Assembly: GCF_900102695.1 (NCBI RefSeq)
Contig: NZ_FMVW01000010.1
Location: 1 to 64,000, forward strand
Direction: 5' to 3'
Source: Afifella marina DSM 2698
Lineage (GTDB): Bacteria; Pseudomonadota; Alphaproteobacteria; Rhizobiales; Afifellaceae
Length of the DNA stretch: 64,000 bases
The notes below the pieces were generated by a model, which was not told where the DNA came from, ran no database searches, and worked only from the letters and a program-made list of their open reading frames with translations. The stretch's first letter is position 1; each line of letters opens with the position of its first letter. Below are positions 7,542 through 16,096 of this stretch, piece after piece. The position numbers and the translations under genes were made by a program.

Positions 7542-9297
7542 CGGTCGAAGTCTCCTCAGACGAAATTTCTTTGGGCGCGAAAAAGGCGTTGCGTTGGTGG
7601 TAATAACCGAGGCCGAAAAGAGCCTGCTCGGTGGCCGATAAGGTCGCGGGGAAGGGGTCCGAATTCGGATCCATCAGGTCCATGATCTCGCCGATCGTGC
7701 GCTCCATATGGATGCGCTGGCCCGGCCGGACCTTGCCGATCTTCGACAGATGGTTGGCTGAACCTGCCTCCAGGCGTGCGAAGACTTTTCTGGGCTGGGC
7801 GGAGGCCGCGCCGTAGAATTTGTCCTTGATGGTGGCGTTGACGCTGCGGCCGAGTGCGCCGGTCTGGGCGTGCTCGTAGGCCGCGAAGAGGCGGCCGAGC
7901 AGATAGCCTTTGTTACGATTGTCCGGGTCGAGCGCCACAGGAGCCTCCTTTTCCTTACGGAAATTGCGAACGAGAATGGCCTTCAGCATCGATGCGCGGC
8001 GGGCGTTGATGATCCCGTCGGAGCGGATGCGCATGAGAACCGTATTGAGAAGCGTGAGCGGGTAGGGCGTGCCCGTCAGAATTGCGCGCGTCCACTCGCC
8101 GGCGAGGTTCGGCGGGACGTTTTCGCGCTTGCCGAGGACCGCCGTCTCGGAAAGATACTGCCAGAGCGCCCGCGTGCCGTGTGGGTCGGGCGGCGCGATG
8201 CGCATGTCCGCGCTGTAGCGGCCGTAGTTTTTCGCAAGCTCGCCGAAACTCTCCGCCAGCCAGAAGCGGACAGAAATGCGCGCAGCGTTCGGCGCCAGGC
8301 CCAGCACGTAAAAGCGAACGCCCTCGCCGAGCTTCGGTTCGACGTCTTTCAGCGCCTGGCCGGCGCGGATTTTCTCAAGCACGATGCCGACCCGCTTTGC
8401 CGCGGCTTCGTCCTCGGCGGCCGACGCCTTAGTGTCCGCTCCGCCGACCATCGCTCCGAAGATTTTCTCCGACAGAGCGGCCATTTGCGTGTCGTCTGCT
8501 TCCGCCCAGAACACGGTCGACGCGTCACCGATCTGCACGCGGTGTCCGGAATCCTTTTGGAGGAAATGGTTGAGTGCGCCGGCATAAGCTTCGGCGGCGC
8601 TTTCCGAGACCGGCGCGTTCTCACCTTGCTCATGGCCGTAGGATTCGAAGGCGTCGAGATTGAAAGACACGATCGAGCCGCCAGAGGATTGTCCGCCCCA
8701 AACGCCCTTGATCGCCGGGTGCAACCGCGCGACCGGCGCACGTTTTCCCGAGATGAGGCAGATCTGGCCGCCACCCTCTGTGTCGCCTGTATTGAGAATC
8801 TTAAGGGCTGCAGGGCGGCCATGCAGATGAATGTTTTGCAGCCGCTCGTCTTCCAGCGCGAAGACGACGTTCTCGTCCCTTAGATCCTCCGAAAAATGCG
8901 CTTCGAACATTTCGGGCTGCCACAGGTCGAGAAAACGGAGAAAGGCAAGCAAGCCCGGATCGTCTGTCGCGCCAATCAGTTTGCGGTGATGATCGACGAA
9001 GGCCTGATGCTCCTGCACCGTGCGCTTGCCAGATCCGGCGGTTACCCCCAACGCGTAAGACGTCTTGTCCCAGAACGTGTTCGGAAGGATCGCGACCGTC
9101 CGCTTCACCGGGGCCGGCACAGGCATCTGCCGCGCGACCTTCTTCTTGCCTTGAGCTTCCCGCAGGTCCGTGACGGTGGCGATCGTCCCACCGGGGTTTA
9201 GTCCAATGGCGAGCCCGATCTTCTGCATGGCGAAACCGGGCCGCGGCGCGTCGGGGATCCGCTCATAGGCGCGCGCCAGGGATTGCAGGATGGTCAT
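7534..9297 (-). CDS. cas8c: Type I-C Cascade large subunit Cas8c (Csd1)
   Basis: This 587-residue protein is of the usual Csd1 length (about 560-620). MTILQSLARAYERIPD at the start and RISVRFWLAESFGELAKN in the C-terminal half are family-typical. Cas8c recognises the PAM and starts target opening; in I-C its gene also makes the small Cas11c subunit from an internal start, which should be sought here in the C-terminal third. It overlaps cas5 by 4 bases (ATGA). The frame is intact. Confidence 0.94.
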   Translation of the reverse strand: MTILQSLARAYERIPDAPRPGFAMQKIGLAIGLNPGGTIATVTDLREAQGKKKVARQMPVPAPVKRTVAILPNTFWDKTSYALGVTAGSGKRTVQEHQAFVDHHRKLIGATDDPGLLAFLRFLDLWQPEMFEAHFSEDLRDENVVFALEDERLQNIHLHGRPAALKILNTGDTEGGGQICLISGKRAPVARLHPAIKGVWGGQSSGGSIVSFNLDAFESYGHEQGENAPVSESAAEAYAGALNHFLQKDSGHRVQIGDASTVFWAEADDTQMAALSEKIFGAMVGGADTKASAAEDEAAAKRVGIVLEKIRAGQALKDVEPKLGEGVRFYVLGLAPNAARISVRFWLAESFGELAKNYGRYSADMRIAPPDPHGTRALWQYLSETAVLGKRENVPPNLAGEWTRAILTGTPYPLTLLNTVLMRIRSDGIINARRASMLKAILVRNFRKEKEAPVALDPDNRNKGYLLGRLFAAYEHAQTGALGRSVNATIKDKFYGAASAQPRKVFARLEAGSANHLSKIGKVRPGQRIHMERTIGEIMDLMDPNSDPFPATLSATEQALFGLGYYHQRNAFFAPKEISSEETSTDA

Positions 9298-9992
9298 CGC
9301 AGGATCTCCGGCGAGCCGGGGGGCGGCACCTTCACGACGCCGTTTTCAAGCATGGCGCGAAAAAACAGCGACGGCCGCCCCTTCGCCTGGTGGTCGATGT
9401 CGAAGAGCATGAAACCGAGATCGCGTGGGGTGCCGTAGCCGAGCTCGGCCGTATGTGCGGAGCTGTCCGGCTCGGGGATCGGTTCATCCGGGTCGATCAA
9501 TCGGAAGCGGGCGTCGAACTCCCTCGTGCCGAGGCAGGGCTGGTGGAAGCACTGTCCATTGCGCGCCCGGCGATTGAACATGTCGAGATGCTTGCCTTCG
9601 TTGTCCTGCGGCCCGGCCTTTTCCGTCATCTCGAAATGCGCGGCGATGACGTAGGCGACGTCGACGAGGATGGTGGAGGCGCGCTGCTGGCGGTCTTCGT
9701 CGACGAGGAGGGCGAGGCCGGAGAGATCGCCGCGATTCATCGCCGTCTTGGCATTGCGGGCGGAGGCTTTGTGACCCACCTCGTTGCGCCGGATGGACCG
9801 GAAGCGGATCGGCTTCAGGATGTGGATCTCGTCGATCGCCCAACGGATCGCCGGCTTCCAGTGGATCGCCTCCAGAATGCCGCGCGCGGCCGAGGGCGTC
9901 ATCACATCATAGGAGACGCGCTCCACCTTCATTTCGGGTCGGGTGAAGCAGGCGAAGGGACCTGAGACCAAAAGACGGATGCCGTAGGTCAT
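9294..9992 (-). CDS. cas5: Cas5c, crRNA-processing subunit of type I-C
   Basis: This 232-residue RAMP protein takes over the role of Cas6 in subtype I-C, cutting pre-crRNA and capping the 5' handle. The N-terminus (VSGPFACFTRPEMKVERVSY, MTPSAARGILEAIHWKP) and LGTREFDARF are typical. Basic residues around SIRRNEVGHKASARN could bind RNA. Its presence intact suggests the single-spacer transcript could still be processed. A 96-base gap separates it from cas3 upstream. Confidence 0.94.
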   Translation of the reverse strand: MTYGIRLLVSGPFACFTRPEMKVERVSYDVMTPSAARGILEAIHWKPAIRWAIDEIHILKPIRFRSIRRNEVGHKASARNAKTAMNRGDLSGLALLVDEDRQQRASTILVDVAYVIAAHFEMTEKAGPQDNEGKHLDMFNRRARNGQCFHQPCLGTREFDARFRLIDPDEPIPEPDSSAHTAELGYGTPRDLGFMLFDIDHQAKGRPSLFFRAMLENGVVKVPPPGSPEILR

Positions 9993-10088
9993 GGTGAATC
10001 GCCCCCTTTTGTTTTCTCGGTTACTGATTATCCCGTCTCTTATGGAGATCGTGCAACTGGGCCGTGTGGCCGCAGAGAAGGTCGTTTT

Positions 10089-12377
10089 CTAAGCGATGGT
10101 GTTTTCGAGCGCCAAGTACTCTGCATTCTCCCAGAGCAGACCAACGTCTTCCTCGTAGAGCGCGTCCGTCTTCAGGATCGCGAACTGATCTCCCCGTAAA
10201 TCCGGATGTGCAAAGGCGATATGTTCGTTTGTCTTGAGGAGTGCCCGCGCCTTGGGCGGTACCAAAACGAGGTAGGGCTGCAGCTCGCGGGCGATCGCGC
10301 CCGAAGGGATGGTCGAGACTCCGAGCTTTGCGACGGCCTGCTCCGCGCGCTGGCCGCGGGCGACGATCACCGCCGCCATGCCGTCGTCGATCATCCGGTA
10401 GTGTTCGGCGATGGTGCGATAGGCAATGTCCGGACCGTAGCTCTGCGAGAATTGTGAAAGATCGAGGATGGGCTTGCCGAGGCGTGCCTCGCCGGCCTGC
10501 CAGTAGACCTCGTGAAAATAGCGCTCGATGGCCTCCGGCGCGAAATGGTTGTCGAAGAGATCCTTCATTCGCTCCATGCTGCCGATGAGGCTTTTGATTT
10601 CGGCCGGCGGCGCATGGTCCGGGTCGGACGGCTTGAAGACCGTGACGACGCTTTCCTCGACCGGTCGCCGCATCTCTCGGTTCACGCGACCGGCCGCCTG
10701 TGCGATCTGGTCGAGCCCCGCTTCGGCGCGCCAGGCGACGGGGAAATCGACATCGACGCCGGCTTCGATCAGCGACGTGGCGATCAGACGGCAGGGGCGT
10801 TCGTCTTTGAGACGCCTTTTCACGTCAGTGAGGATGTTGCGCCGGTGCATCGCATATTGCCGGGTCGTCAGATGCACGAGCCCGTCGAGCTCCTCGGCCT
10901 GTGCCGCCCTGTAGAGATCGAGAGCATGGCGACGACTGTTGACGATGACGAGCGCCTGCGGATGCTCCTTGAGAGCTTCCACGAGATCCTCGTCACTCAT
11001 CTCCCCGGCGAAGACGAGACGTCCGCGCTCAAAGGCCTTGTGAAGTCGCGGCGGGTCGGGAGCGAGCTCGCGGCCGTCGAGATCGAGCGCCAGGAGATGG
11101 TCTGGCTTCAGCGCCTTCAGCTTGCGTGCATCGAAAGCGGGCTGGGTCGCCGTGCACAGAACGATCGAGCAGTCGTAATTGCGGCAGAGCTCGTCGATCG
11201 CCCAGACGGTTGGTGCCAAGAGCTTCTTCGGCAGGGTCTGTGCTTCGTCGAGCACGATGACGCTGCCGGCGATGTTGTGGAGCTTGCGGCAGCGCGAGGT
11301 GCGGGCGGCGAACAGGCTCTCGAACAGCTGCACATGCGTTGTGACGATAACAGGTGCGGCCCAGTCTTCCATGGCGAACCGCATCTTGGCCTTCATCGAT
11401 CGGGTGCTGTCCGCTGCGCCGACGTGGTCGGTCTCTTCATCCTCGATGGCAGAATGATGCTCCAGCACAAGATCGTTGCCCAGGATCTCCCGGAAGATCG
11501 CGGTCGTCTGGTCGATGATGGAGGTGAACGGAATCCCGAAGATGATCCGGCGATGGCCGTGGTGTTTCGCATGGTCCAGCGCGAAGCCGAGCGAAGCGAG
11601 CGTCTTGCCGCCGCCGGTCGGCACGTTGAGTGTGAAGAGGCCGGGAGGCATCGCGGCGCGTGCCCGTGCAGTGGCAAGGATTTCGGCCCGCAATCGCCCG
11701 ATTTCGCTCTGCGGCTCGCCGAAAACGGCGATCCTCTTCTCAAAGGCGTCCAAAAACGTGGGTAGGCATTCCGCAAGGCTCGGCCAGTCGCGGTCCTTCG
11801 CGACGTCTCCGGTTTTTTGGTAGAAGAGCTCGGTCTCCTTGAAATCTGCGTCGACGAGGCAGGAGAAGAGCATGCGCCCGAGCATGGCGAAGCGAAAGGC
11901 GCAGCGCGGCCAGTCGGGGGCCGTCCAGTCGAAGGGCGGCACGAGTTCGGACGGCGTGTCGGGGAGGAGGTCGGCCCAGCCGGGCGCCAGAGCTTTCATA
12001 GTACAACCGCCCAGCCGCTCCTCCAGGGAGCTGGGCTGATGGCTGGCCCGATCCGGCAGTCCGGCATGGTGGCCGGCGATCGCCTGTGCCATGAGCCAGG
12101 CGATCCACTGGTTCGGGGCTTCCGTGAAGAGGTCGGGAACGGCCTTCGCACCGGCCGTGGAATGGTCGACCGGTTCGCTCGCGCCTTGCAGCCGCGCCTG
12201 GAACGCTGGCGAGAATTTTCCCAGGTCATGCAGGGCGCCGCAAAACGCGGCGGCCTCCGCGAGATTCAAGGGCGCTGCGAATTCGCGTGCCCGCCGCGCC
12301 ACGTCACTGAGGTGGTCAGAGAGAAGCTCCCAATCGCAGCAATCGGTCGCCTTGGTGGAATGGGCGTAGAATTCCAT
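10089..12377 (-). CDS. cas3: CRISPR-associated helicase/nuclease Cas3 (HD fusion)
   Basis: This 762-residue effector degrades DNA recruited by Cascade. An N-terminal HD domain (HLSDVARRA, then GALHDLGKFSPAF with the HD pair) is followed by an SF2 helicase. The helicase has Walker A NVPTGGGKTLAS, motif II VLDEAQTL (a DEAQ variant), CTATQP, and motif VI QAAGRVNRE. Length and order match I-C Cas3. The gene is first in the leftward operon; a perfect inverted repeat lies 75-98 bases upstream of its start. No disabling change is seen. Confidence 0.95.
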   Translation of the reverse strand: MEFYAHSTKATDCCDWELLSDHLSDVARRAREFAAPLNLAEAAAFCGALHDLGKFSPAFQARLQGASEPVDHSTAGAKAVPDLFTEAPNQWIAWLMAQAIAGHHAGLPDRASHQPSSLEERLGGCTMKALAPGWADLLPDTPSELVPPFDWTAPDWPRCAFRFAMLGRMLFSCLVDADFKETELFYQKTGDVAKDRDWPSLAECLPTFLDAFEKRIAVFGEPQSEIGRLRAEILATARARAAMPPGLFTLNVPTGGGKTLASLGFALDHAKHHGHRRIIFGIPFTSIIDQTTAIFREILGNDLVLEHHSAIEDEETDHVGAADSTRSMKAKMRFAMEDWAAPVIVTTHVQLFESLFAARTSRCRKLHNIAGSVIVLDEAQTLPKKLLAPTVWAIDELCRNYDCSIVLCTATQPAFDARKLKALKPDHLLALDLDGRELAPDPPRLHKAFERGRLVFAGEMSDEDLVEALKEHPQALVIVNSRRHALDLYRAAQAEELDGLVHLTTRQYAMHRRNILTDVKRRLKDERPCRLIATSLIEAGVDVDFPVAWRAEAGLDQIAQAAGRVNREMRRPVEESVVTVFKPSDPDHAPPAEIKSLIGSMERMKDLFDNHFAPEAIERYFHEVYWQAGEARLGKPILDLSQFSQSYGPDIAYRTIAEHYRMIDDGMAAVIVARGQRAEQAVAKLGVSTIPSGAIARELQPYLVLVPPKARALLKTNEHIAFAHPDLRGDQFAILKTDALYEEDVGLLWENAEYLALENTIA

Positions 12378-12451
12378 CGTCCTTCACCGTCGCGATTTTG
12401 CGAGTAAGACGTAAGGGATGGTTATGCTTCCCGAAAATATCGGGCGCGATT

Positions 12452-12475
12452 ATTGTTCAAAATGATCTGAACAAT
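12452..12475. promoter_or_regulatory. Perfect inverted repeat upstream of the cas operon
   Basis: ATTGTTCA (12452-12459) and TGAACAAT (12468-12475) form an 8+8 inverted repeat with an 8-base centre, in an AT-rich stretch 75 bases upstream of the cas3 start. The geometry suits a dimeric repressor. No regulator gene lies beside it, so its binder is unknown. Confidence 0.5.
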
Positions 12476-12479
12476 CCAA

Positions 12480-13494
12480 TTCGGAATCGATTATTGCAAG
12501 AATGCTCAAGTGTTATCGTGCAGCACCAGTTCTCGGGAGGAGAATATCGTCGCATGCTGGCGGTTGTCCCTGAGGTGGCAAGTGTGCGTCTCCCGGTGGT
12601 GAGGCGCTCCATGCACGGGCCGGGACCCAGTGGAGCCCGTGCATGGCGAGAGTAGCTTTTCTCTTAGAGCCCTGCATAATGCCGTCTTGCGTTACTTCGT
12701 TGACGGATCGGCAACCTGTTTGCCGCAGATGGGAAAGTGCGGCAGCCGCAAAGACAGAGGGGGTAATCATGGGCGCGCGCTGACATTGCCCCCGGGTGCT
12801 CTCTCTCTCTTGATTCTGGTCTGGCGGCGCGCTGCCGTGTGGCGGAGCCGTCTATCGGGTTTTCCCATTCAAACGTGATGTAAACAGGAATATTTACTGC
12901 CTGTTGTCTCGATTGTTTTCGTATCCGAGAGATCGTAATATCCCTCGGCAAAGTCATTCGTCTCGTTCTCGCAGAATTGGCGCGAGGAGGGCGGGCCTTC
13001 GAAGTTGTCGTTTTCTTCTGCATATGGGCAGCTTTTGCGTGTCACAAGGACGTGGCTAGTCCGTTCCTGGGAGGCCTCCGCTCCCGATCCCGCAGCTCGC
13101 GGTGCCGGCGGACCACGTGCTGCCGCGGCTTGTGAGCACCTGGTCGAGCCGTCGTGTCCTCAGCCCCTACGGAGGTTTTTCGGTGCGGCCAGAGGCAAGA
13201 TCGCTTTACCGTTGAAACTTGATTTTCCTTATCCGGCTTTTTCATCACAACCTGTTGAACGGGCTGCCGTTCCCGTCGGAATTTCGGTACCGTCTCTGTG
13301 CCGCGGTCGCGTCCGCGCTCGGATTCTTGAAGGTGCCCGACCCGGGGCAGGTGGCAACCGACCCGGCGGGCCAGGCAGGGCGCCCACCGCTTCGGGCAGG
13401 GAAGGTGCGACGCGTCCGACAGGGGTGTCGTACAGGACATCACCAAGTTGAGCGGTACGAGAGGACAAGGAGGGGTATGTGCGATATGCGCCGA
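12480..13494. other. 1 kb intergenic region, no gene recognised
   Basis: Neither strand gives a coding frame with family features, consistent codon use and a ribosome site. It separates the leftward cas operon from the rightward respiration operon. Part of it may be remains of decayed genes; I see no repeats, tRNA or CRISPR-like units in it. Confidence 0.5.
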
Positions 13495-13508
13495 TTGATA
13501 CAAATCAA
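13495..13508. promoter_or_regulatory. FNR/FixK-type box
   Basis: TTGAT-ACAA-ATCAA is a perfect match to the TTGAT-N4-ATCAA consensus of FNR, Anr and FixK regulators. It lies 206 bases before the cytochrome/DMSO-reductase operon. If it activates from the usual -41.5, transcription would start near 13543 and leave a leader of about 170 bases. This predicts induction at low oxygen. Confidence 0.75.
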
Positions 13509-13714
13509 AGGCATGGTGGGTGCATGCCGCTAAACTTACGTTCTGCTCGGCCGCGACCATCGTTCATGTTTTCCGTTACTCTCGGAACTTCCGTAAAAAT
13601 GGACAGATACATTTGCGATGCGCTGTTTTCGTGCCGACCGAGCGTCGCACTCCGCCGCCGGGCGCATCTCGTCCCGCCAATGGCCCCGTCCGAAGCCAAA
13701 CAAGGTAGATCGCG

Positions 13715-15412
13715 TTGAAGAACCCCCGCAAATTCGCCAAAACTCTCTCCATCGGGGTCGCGATCGTCGTGGTCGCCGGCCTCGTGGGCTTCCTGGTCCT
13801 CACCTCGCCCGTGACCTGGTCGCTGACGCATCCGGAACGCGATGTTGCCGATGCCGGCCCTGCCGATCTCAAGAACGGCCGCACACTTTTCCTGGCTGGC
13901 GACTGCGCCACCTGCCATGCCTCGCCGAGGCAGGACGATCCGCTCCTCCTTGGCGGCGGCCGCGAGCTCGATACCGAATTCGGGCTGTTCCACATGCCCA
14001 ACATCTCCTCCGATCCGGAACATGGGATCGGCGGATGGACGCTCGCCGAATTCACTCGCGCCATGCGCGAGGGGGTAGGTCCCGGCGGGATCCTGCCAGA
14101 CGGCCAGAACCTCTATCCGGCCTTCCCCTACACCTCCTATCAGAGGATGTCGGCAAACGATGTTCGCGACCTCTTCGCCTACATCAAGTCGCTTAAGCCG
14201 GTGGCGAGCGACGTGCCGGACCATGAACTGAAGTTCCCCTTCAATATCCGCCGCGGCGTCGGCGTGTGGCGCCTGGTCTTCCTCGACGGCAAGGCTTCGG
14301 CGCCGACGAGCACCAAGGCGCTCAAGGTCGCCAAGAACGAGGCAGACCCGATGAAGCCAGTCGTCATCGACGCGTCTCCGGAAGCGATCCGCGCGCGCGG
14401 CCAATATTTGGTCGAGGGTCCGGGCCATTGCGCCGAATGCCATTCGCCGCGCACCTTCATGGGCAATATCCCTGACGATCTGCGCTACGGCGGTGGCCCG
14501 ACACCGGAAGGTAACGGCTATTTCCCGAACATTTCGCCCGACGAGACCGGGATCGGCTTCTGGTCAGTCAACTCCACCGCCAATTACCTGCTCACGGGCA
14601 TCAGCCCGATCAACAAGCGAGCGGGTGGCGACATGGAGGAGGTGATCGCCAACACCTCGCAGATGTCTGCGGCCGACCGCTACGCCATGGCCGTCTATCT
14701 GAAGAGCATCAAGCCCGTCGACCGGCCGGCCCCAGGCCAGCCTGAACCGAACCACACCAGCCAGGTGGTCATGCTGCCGGAGGCCAAGGCCAAGGAAATC
14801 GTCTTCCCGACGTCCTCGGAAAATGCCGTGGAAGAAGCGAACACCGTCTACGTGATGCACACGAAGTCGTTCTTCCTCGATCCTGCCAATGTCGGTGCGG
14901 CCGAGACCTCGGCGGAAGGCTCCGAAGATGGCAAGTTCCTGGGCGGCACCGAGCTGCACGTCCTCGGACATGACGGCGACAAGGTCCAGGTCGCGCTCGA
15001 AGGCTGGCAGATGGAGGGCGCCGATTCGGTCGTCTACGCCCAGAAGGGTCAGCGTATCATGCAGGCGGTCCTCGCCGACAGCGCCATCGAAGCTCTCGAC
15101 AAGGGAGAGTCCGTCGTCGATCCCGATACGGAGCAGACCTGGACAAAGGTCAGCCTCAAGGGTTGGACCGAAGTCGATGGCGTACTCGTCGACCAGCCGG
15201 AGATGTGGCAGTTCACGTCCAACCTTTTCAACAGCACCTGCGCGGCGTGTCACACCCTGCCTGAGCCCAGCCATTTTCTCGCCAATCAGTGGATCGGCAC
15301 GCTCGGGGCGATGAAGCGCTTCACCTCGCTTGCGCCGGACGAATATCGCCTGCTTCTCGCCTATCTGCAGAACCATGCGAAGGATACCGCTGCGGCGGAG
15401 GAGGCGCATTGA
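13715..15412 (+). CDS. Membrane-anchored tri-haem cytochrome c: AdhB-like di-haem part fused to a DorC/TorC C-terminal domain
   Basis: This 565-residue protein has an N-terminal membrane helix (residues 12-30) and two cytochrome c domains with CATCH (64-68) and CAECH (about 239). These resemble the di-haem subunits of alcohol/gluconate dehydrogenases. The C-terminal 190 residues match the end of DorC/TorC: EGWQMEGADSVVYA, DPDTEQTW, CAACHTLPEPSHFLANQWIG and AMKRFTSL, with the third haem. The NapC-type tetra-haem part of normal DorC is absent. It would carry electrons to the periplasmic reductase encoded two genes later. The start is TTG at 13715, after AAGG at 13702; a TAG lies in frame just upstream. 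It overlaps the next gene by 4 bases. Confidence 0.88.
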   Translation: MKNPRKFAKTLSIGVAIVVVAGLVGFLVLTSPVTWSLTHPERDVADAGPADLKNGRTLFLAGDCATCHASPRQDDPLLLGGGRELDTEFGLFHMPNISSDPEHGIGGWTLAEFTRAMREGVGPGGILPDGQNLYPAFPYTSYQRMSANDVRDLFAYIKSLKPVASDVPDHELKFPFNIRRGVGVWRLVFLDGKASAPTSTKALKVAKNEADPMKPVVIDASPEAIRARGQYLVEGPGHCAECHSPRTFMGNIPDDLRYGGGPTPEGNGYFPNISPDETGIGFWSVNSTANYLLTGISPINKRAGGDMEEVIANTSQMSAADRYAMAVYLKSIKPVDRPAPGQPEPNHTSQVVMLPEAKAKEIVFPTSSENAVEEANTVYVMHTKSFFLDPANVGAAETSAEGSEDGKFLGGTELHVLGHDGDKVQVALEGWQMEGADSVVYAQKGQRIMQAVLADSAIEALDKGESVVDPDTEQTWTKVSLKGWTEVDGVLVDQPEMWQFTSNLFNSTCAACHTLPEPSHFLANQWIGTLGAMKRFTSLAPDEYRLLLAYLQNHAKDTAAAEEAH

Positions 15413-16047
15413 CCGATCTCGGCACCACGCGGCCCGGCGCGCACGAAGCGTCGGCGCCCGGCTTCGGTCGCGACGAAGAGACGATCTTCGTCGCCGACTG
15501 GCTGAGCGGTCTCTTCATCGCGCCGCTCGATGAGGGCGCGATCGAAGCCTACCGTTCCGGGCCCGCCGCGGCGCTATTGTTTGAGATCGCCGAGGCTTTT
15601 GGCTGCCCGGAAGCCGGCCGCCGCCTCGATGCGGTGCTTGCCTCGGGCGAGGCTCATGCCGTCGCCGGAGAGCTGTCGCGCCAATATACGCGGCTTTTCG
15701 ACGGCCTCGGCGGACCGCAAACGATCGCGCTTTACGAAAGCGCCACACGCGGCGGCCACCGCCTGTTTCAAGAACCCTTCGCGGAGATGCAGGCGGTGCT
15801 CCGTCACCTCGACGTGGCGGTCGGCCAAGCTTGCCCGGAACCGGCAGACCATCTTTCGATCGAGCTCGCCGCATTCGCCGCGGCGATGCGCCAGGGCGAC
15901 GGCGTCATGGCCGCAGCCCTTGCACAGCGCCTCAATGGTTGGGTGCCGCCGCTCGCCGAAGCAATTGCGAAAGCCGATCCCGAAGGCTTTTACGGTGCTG
16001 CCGGCCTCATTCTCGCAGGGTTTCTCAGAACCCTTTCATGCCATTAG
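15409..16047 (+). CDS. torD: TorD/DmsD-family molybdoenzyme chaperone
   Basis: This 212-residue all-helical protein has TorD-family features: DWLSGLFIAPL near the N-terminus, SRQYTRLFDG (the Y-x-R-L-F element), LYESATRGGHRLFQEPF and DHLSIELAAFA (like the DHL-x-EL core). TorD chaperones hold the Tat-exported apo-reductase until the molybdenum cofactor is inserted. The TTG start at 15409 overlaps the TGA of the cytochrome gene (TTGA), giving tight coupling. The gene directly precedes its likely client. Confidence 0.88.
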   Translation: MTDLGTTRPGAHEASAPGFGRDEETIFVADWLSGLFIAPLDEGAIEAYRSGPAAALLFEIAEAFGCPEAGRRLDAVLASGEAHAVAGELSRQYTRLFDGLGGPQTIALYESATRGGHRLFQEPFAEMQAVLRHLDVAVGQACPEPADHLSIELAAFAAAMRQGDGVMAAALAQRLNGWVPPLAEAIAKADPEGFYGAAGLILAGFLRTLSCH

Positions 16048-16096
16048 ACGCTTTCGGCCGCTCCCCGAAAGCGTTCTGCGAAAAGGTAGGAACTCC

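Noticed and set aside
10512-11765. 417-codon frame antisense to cas3
   Set aside because: Cas3 on the opposite strand has all helicase motifs; the antisense frame has no family features and results from high-GC codon bias.
12480-13494. Short frames of 80-150 codons in the 1 kb gap
   Set aside because: They overlap on both strands, have no recognisable motif or good ribosome site and show Arg/Pro-rich composition typical of non-coding GC-rich DNA.
15530-16096. Long 5' extension of the DMSO reductase frame
   Set aside because: It runs through the TorD gene in another frame; the Tat signal marks the true start at 16097.
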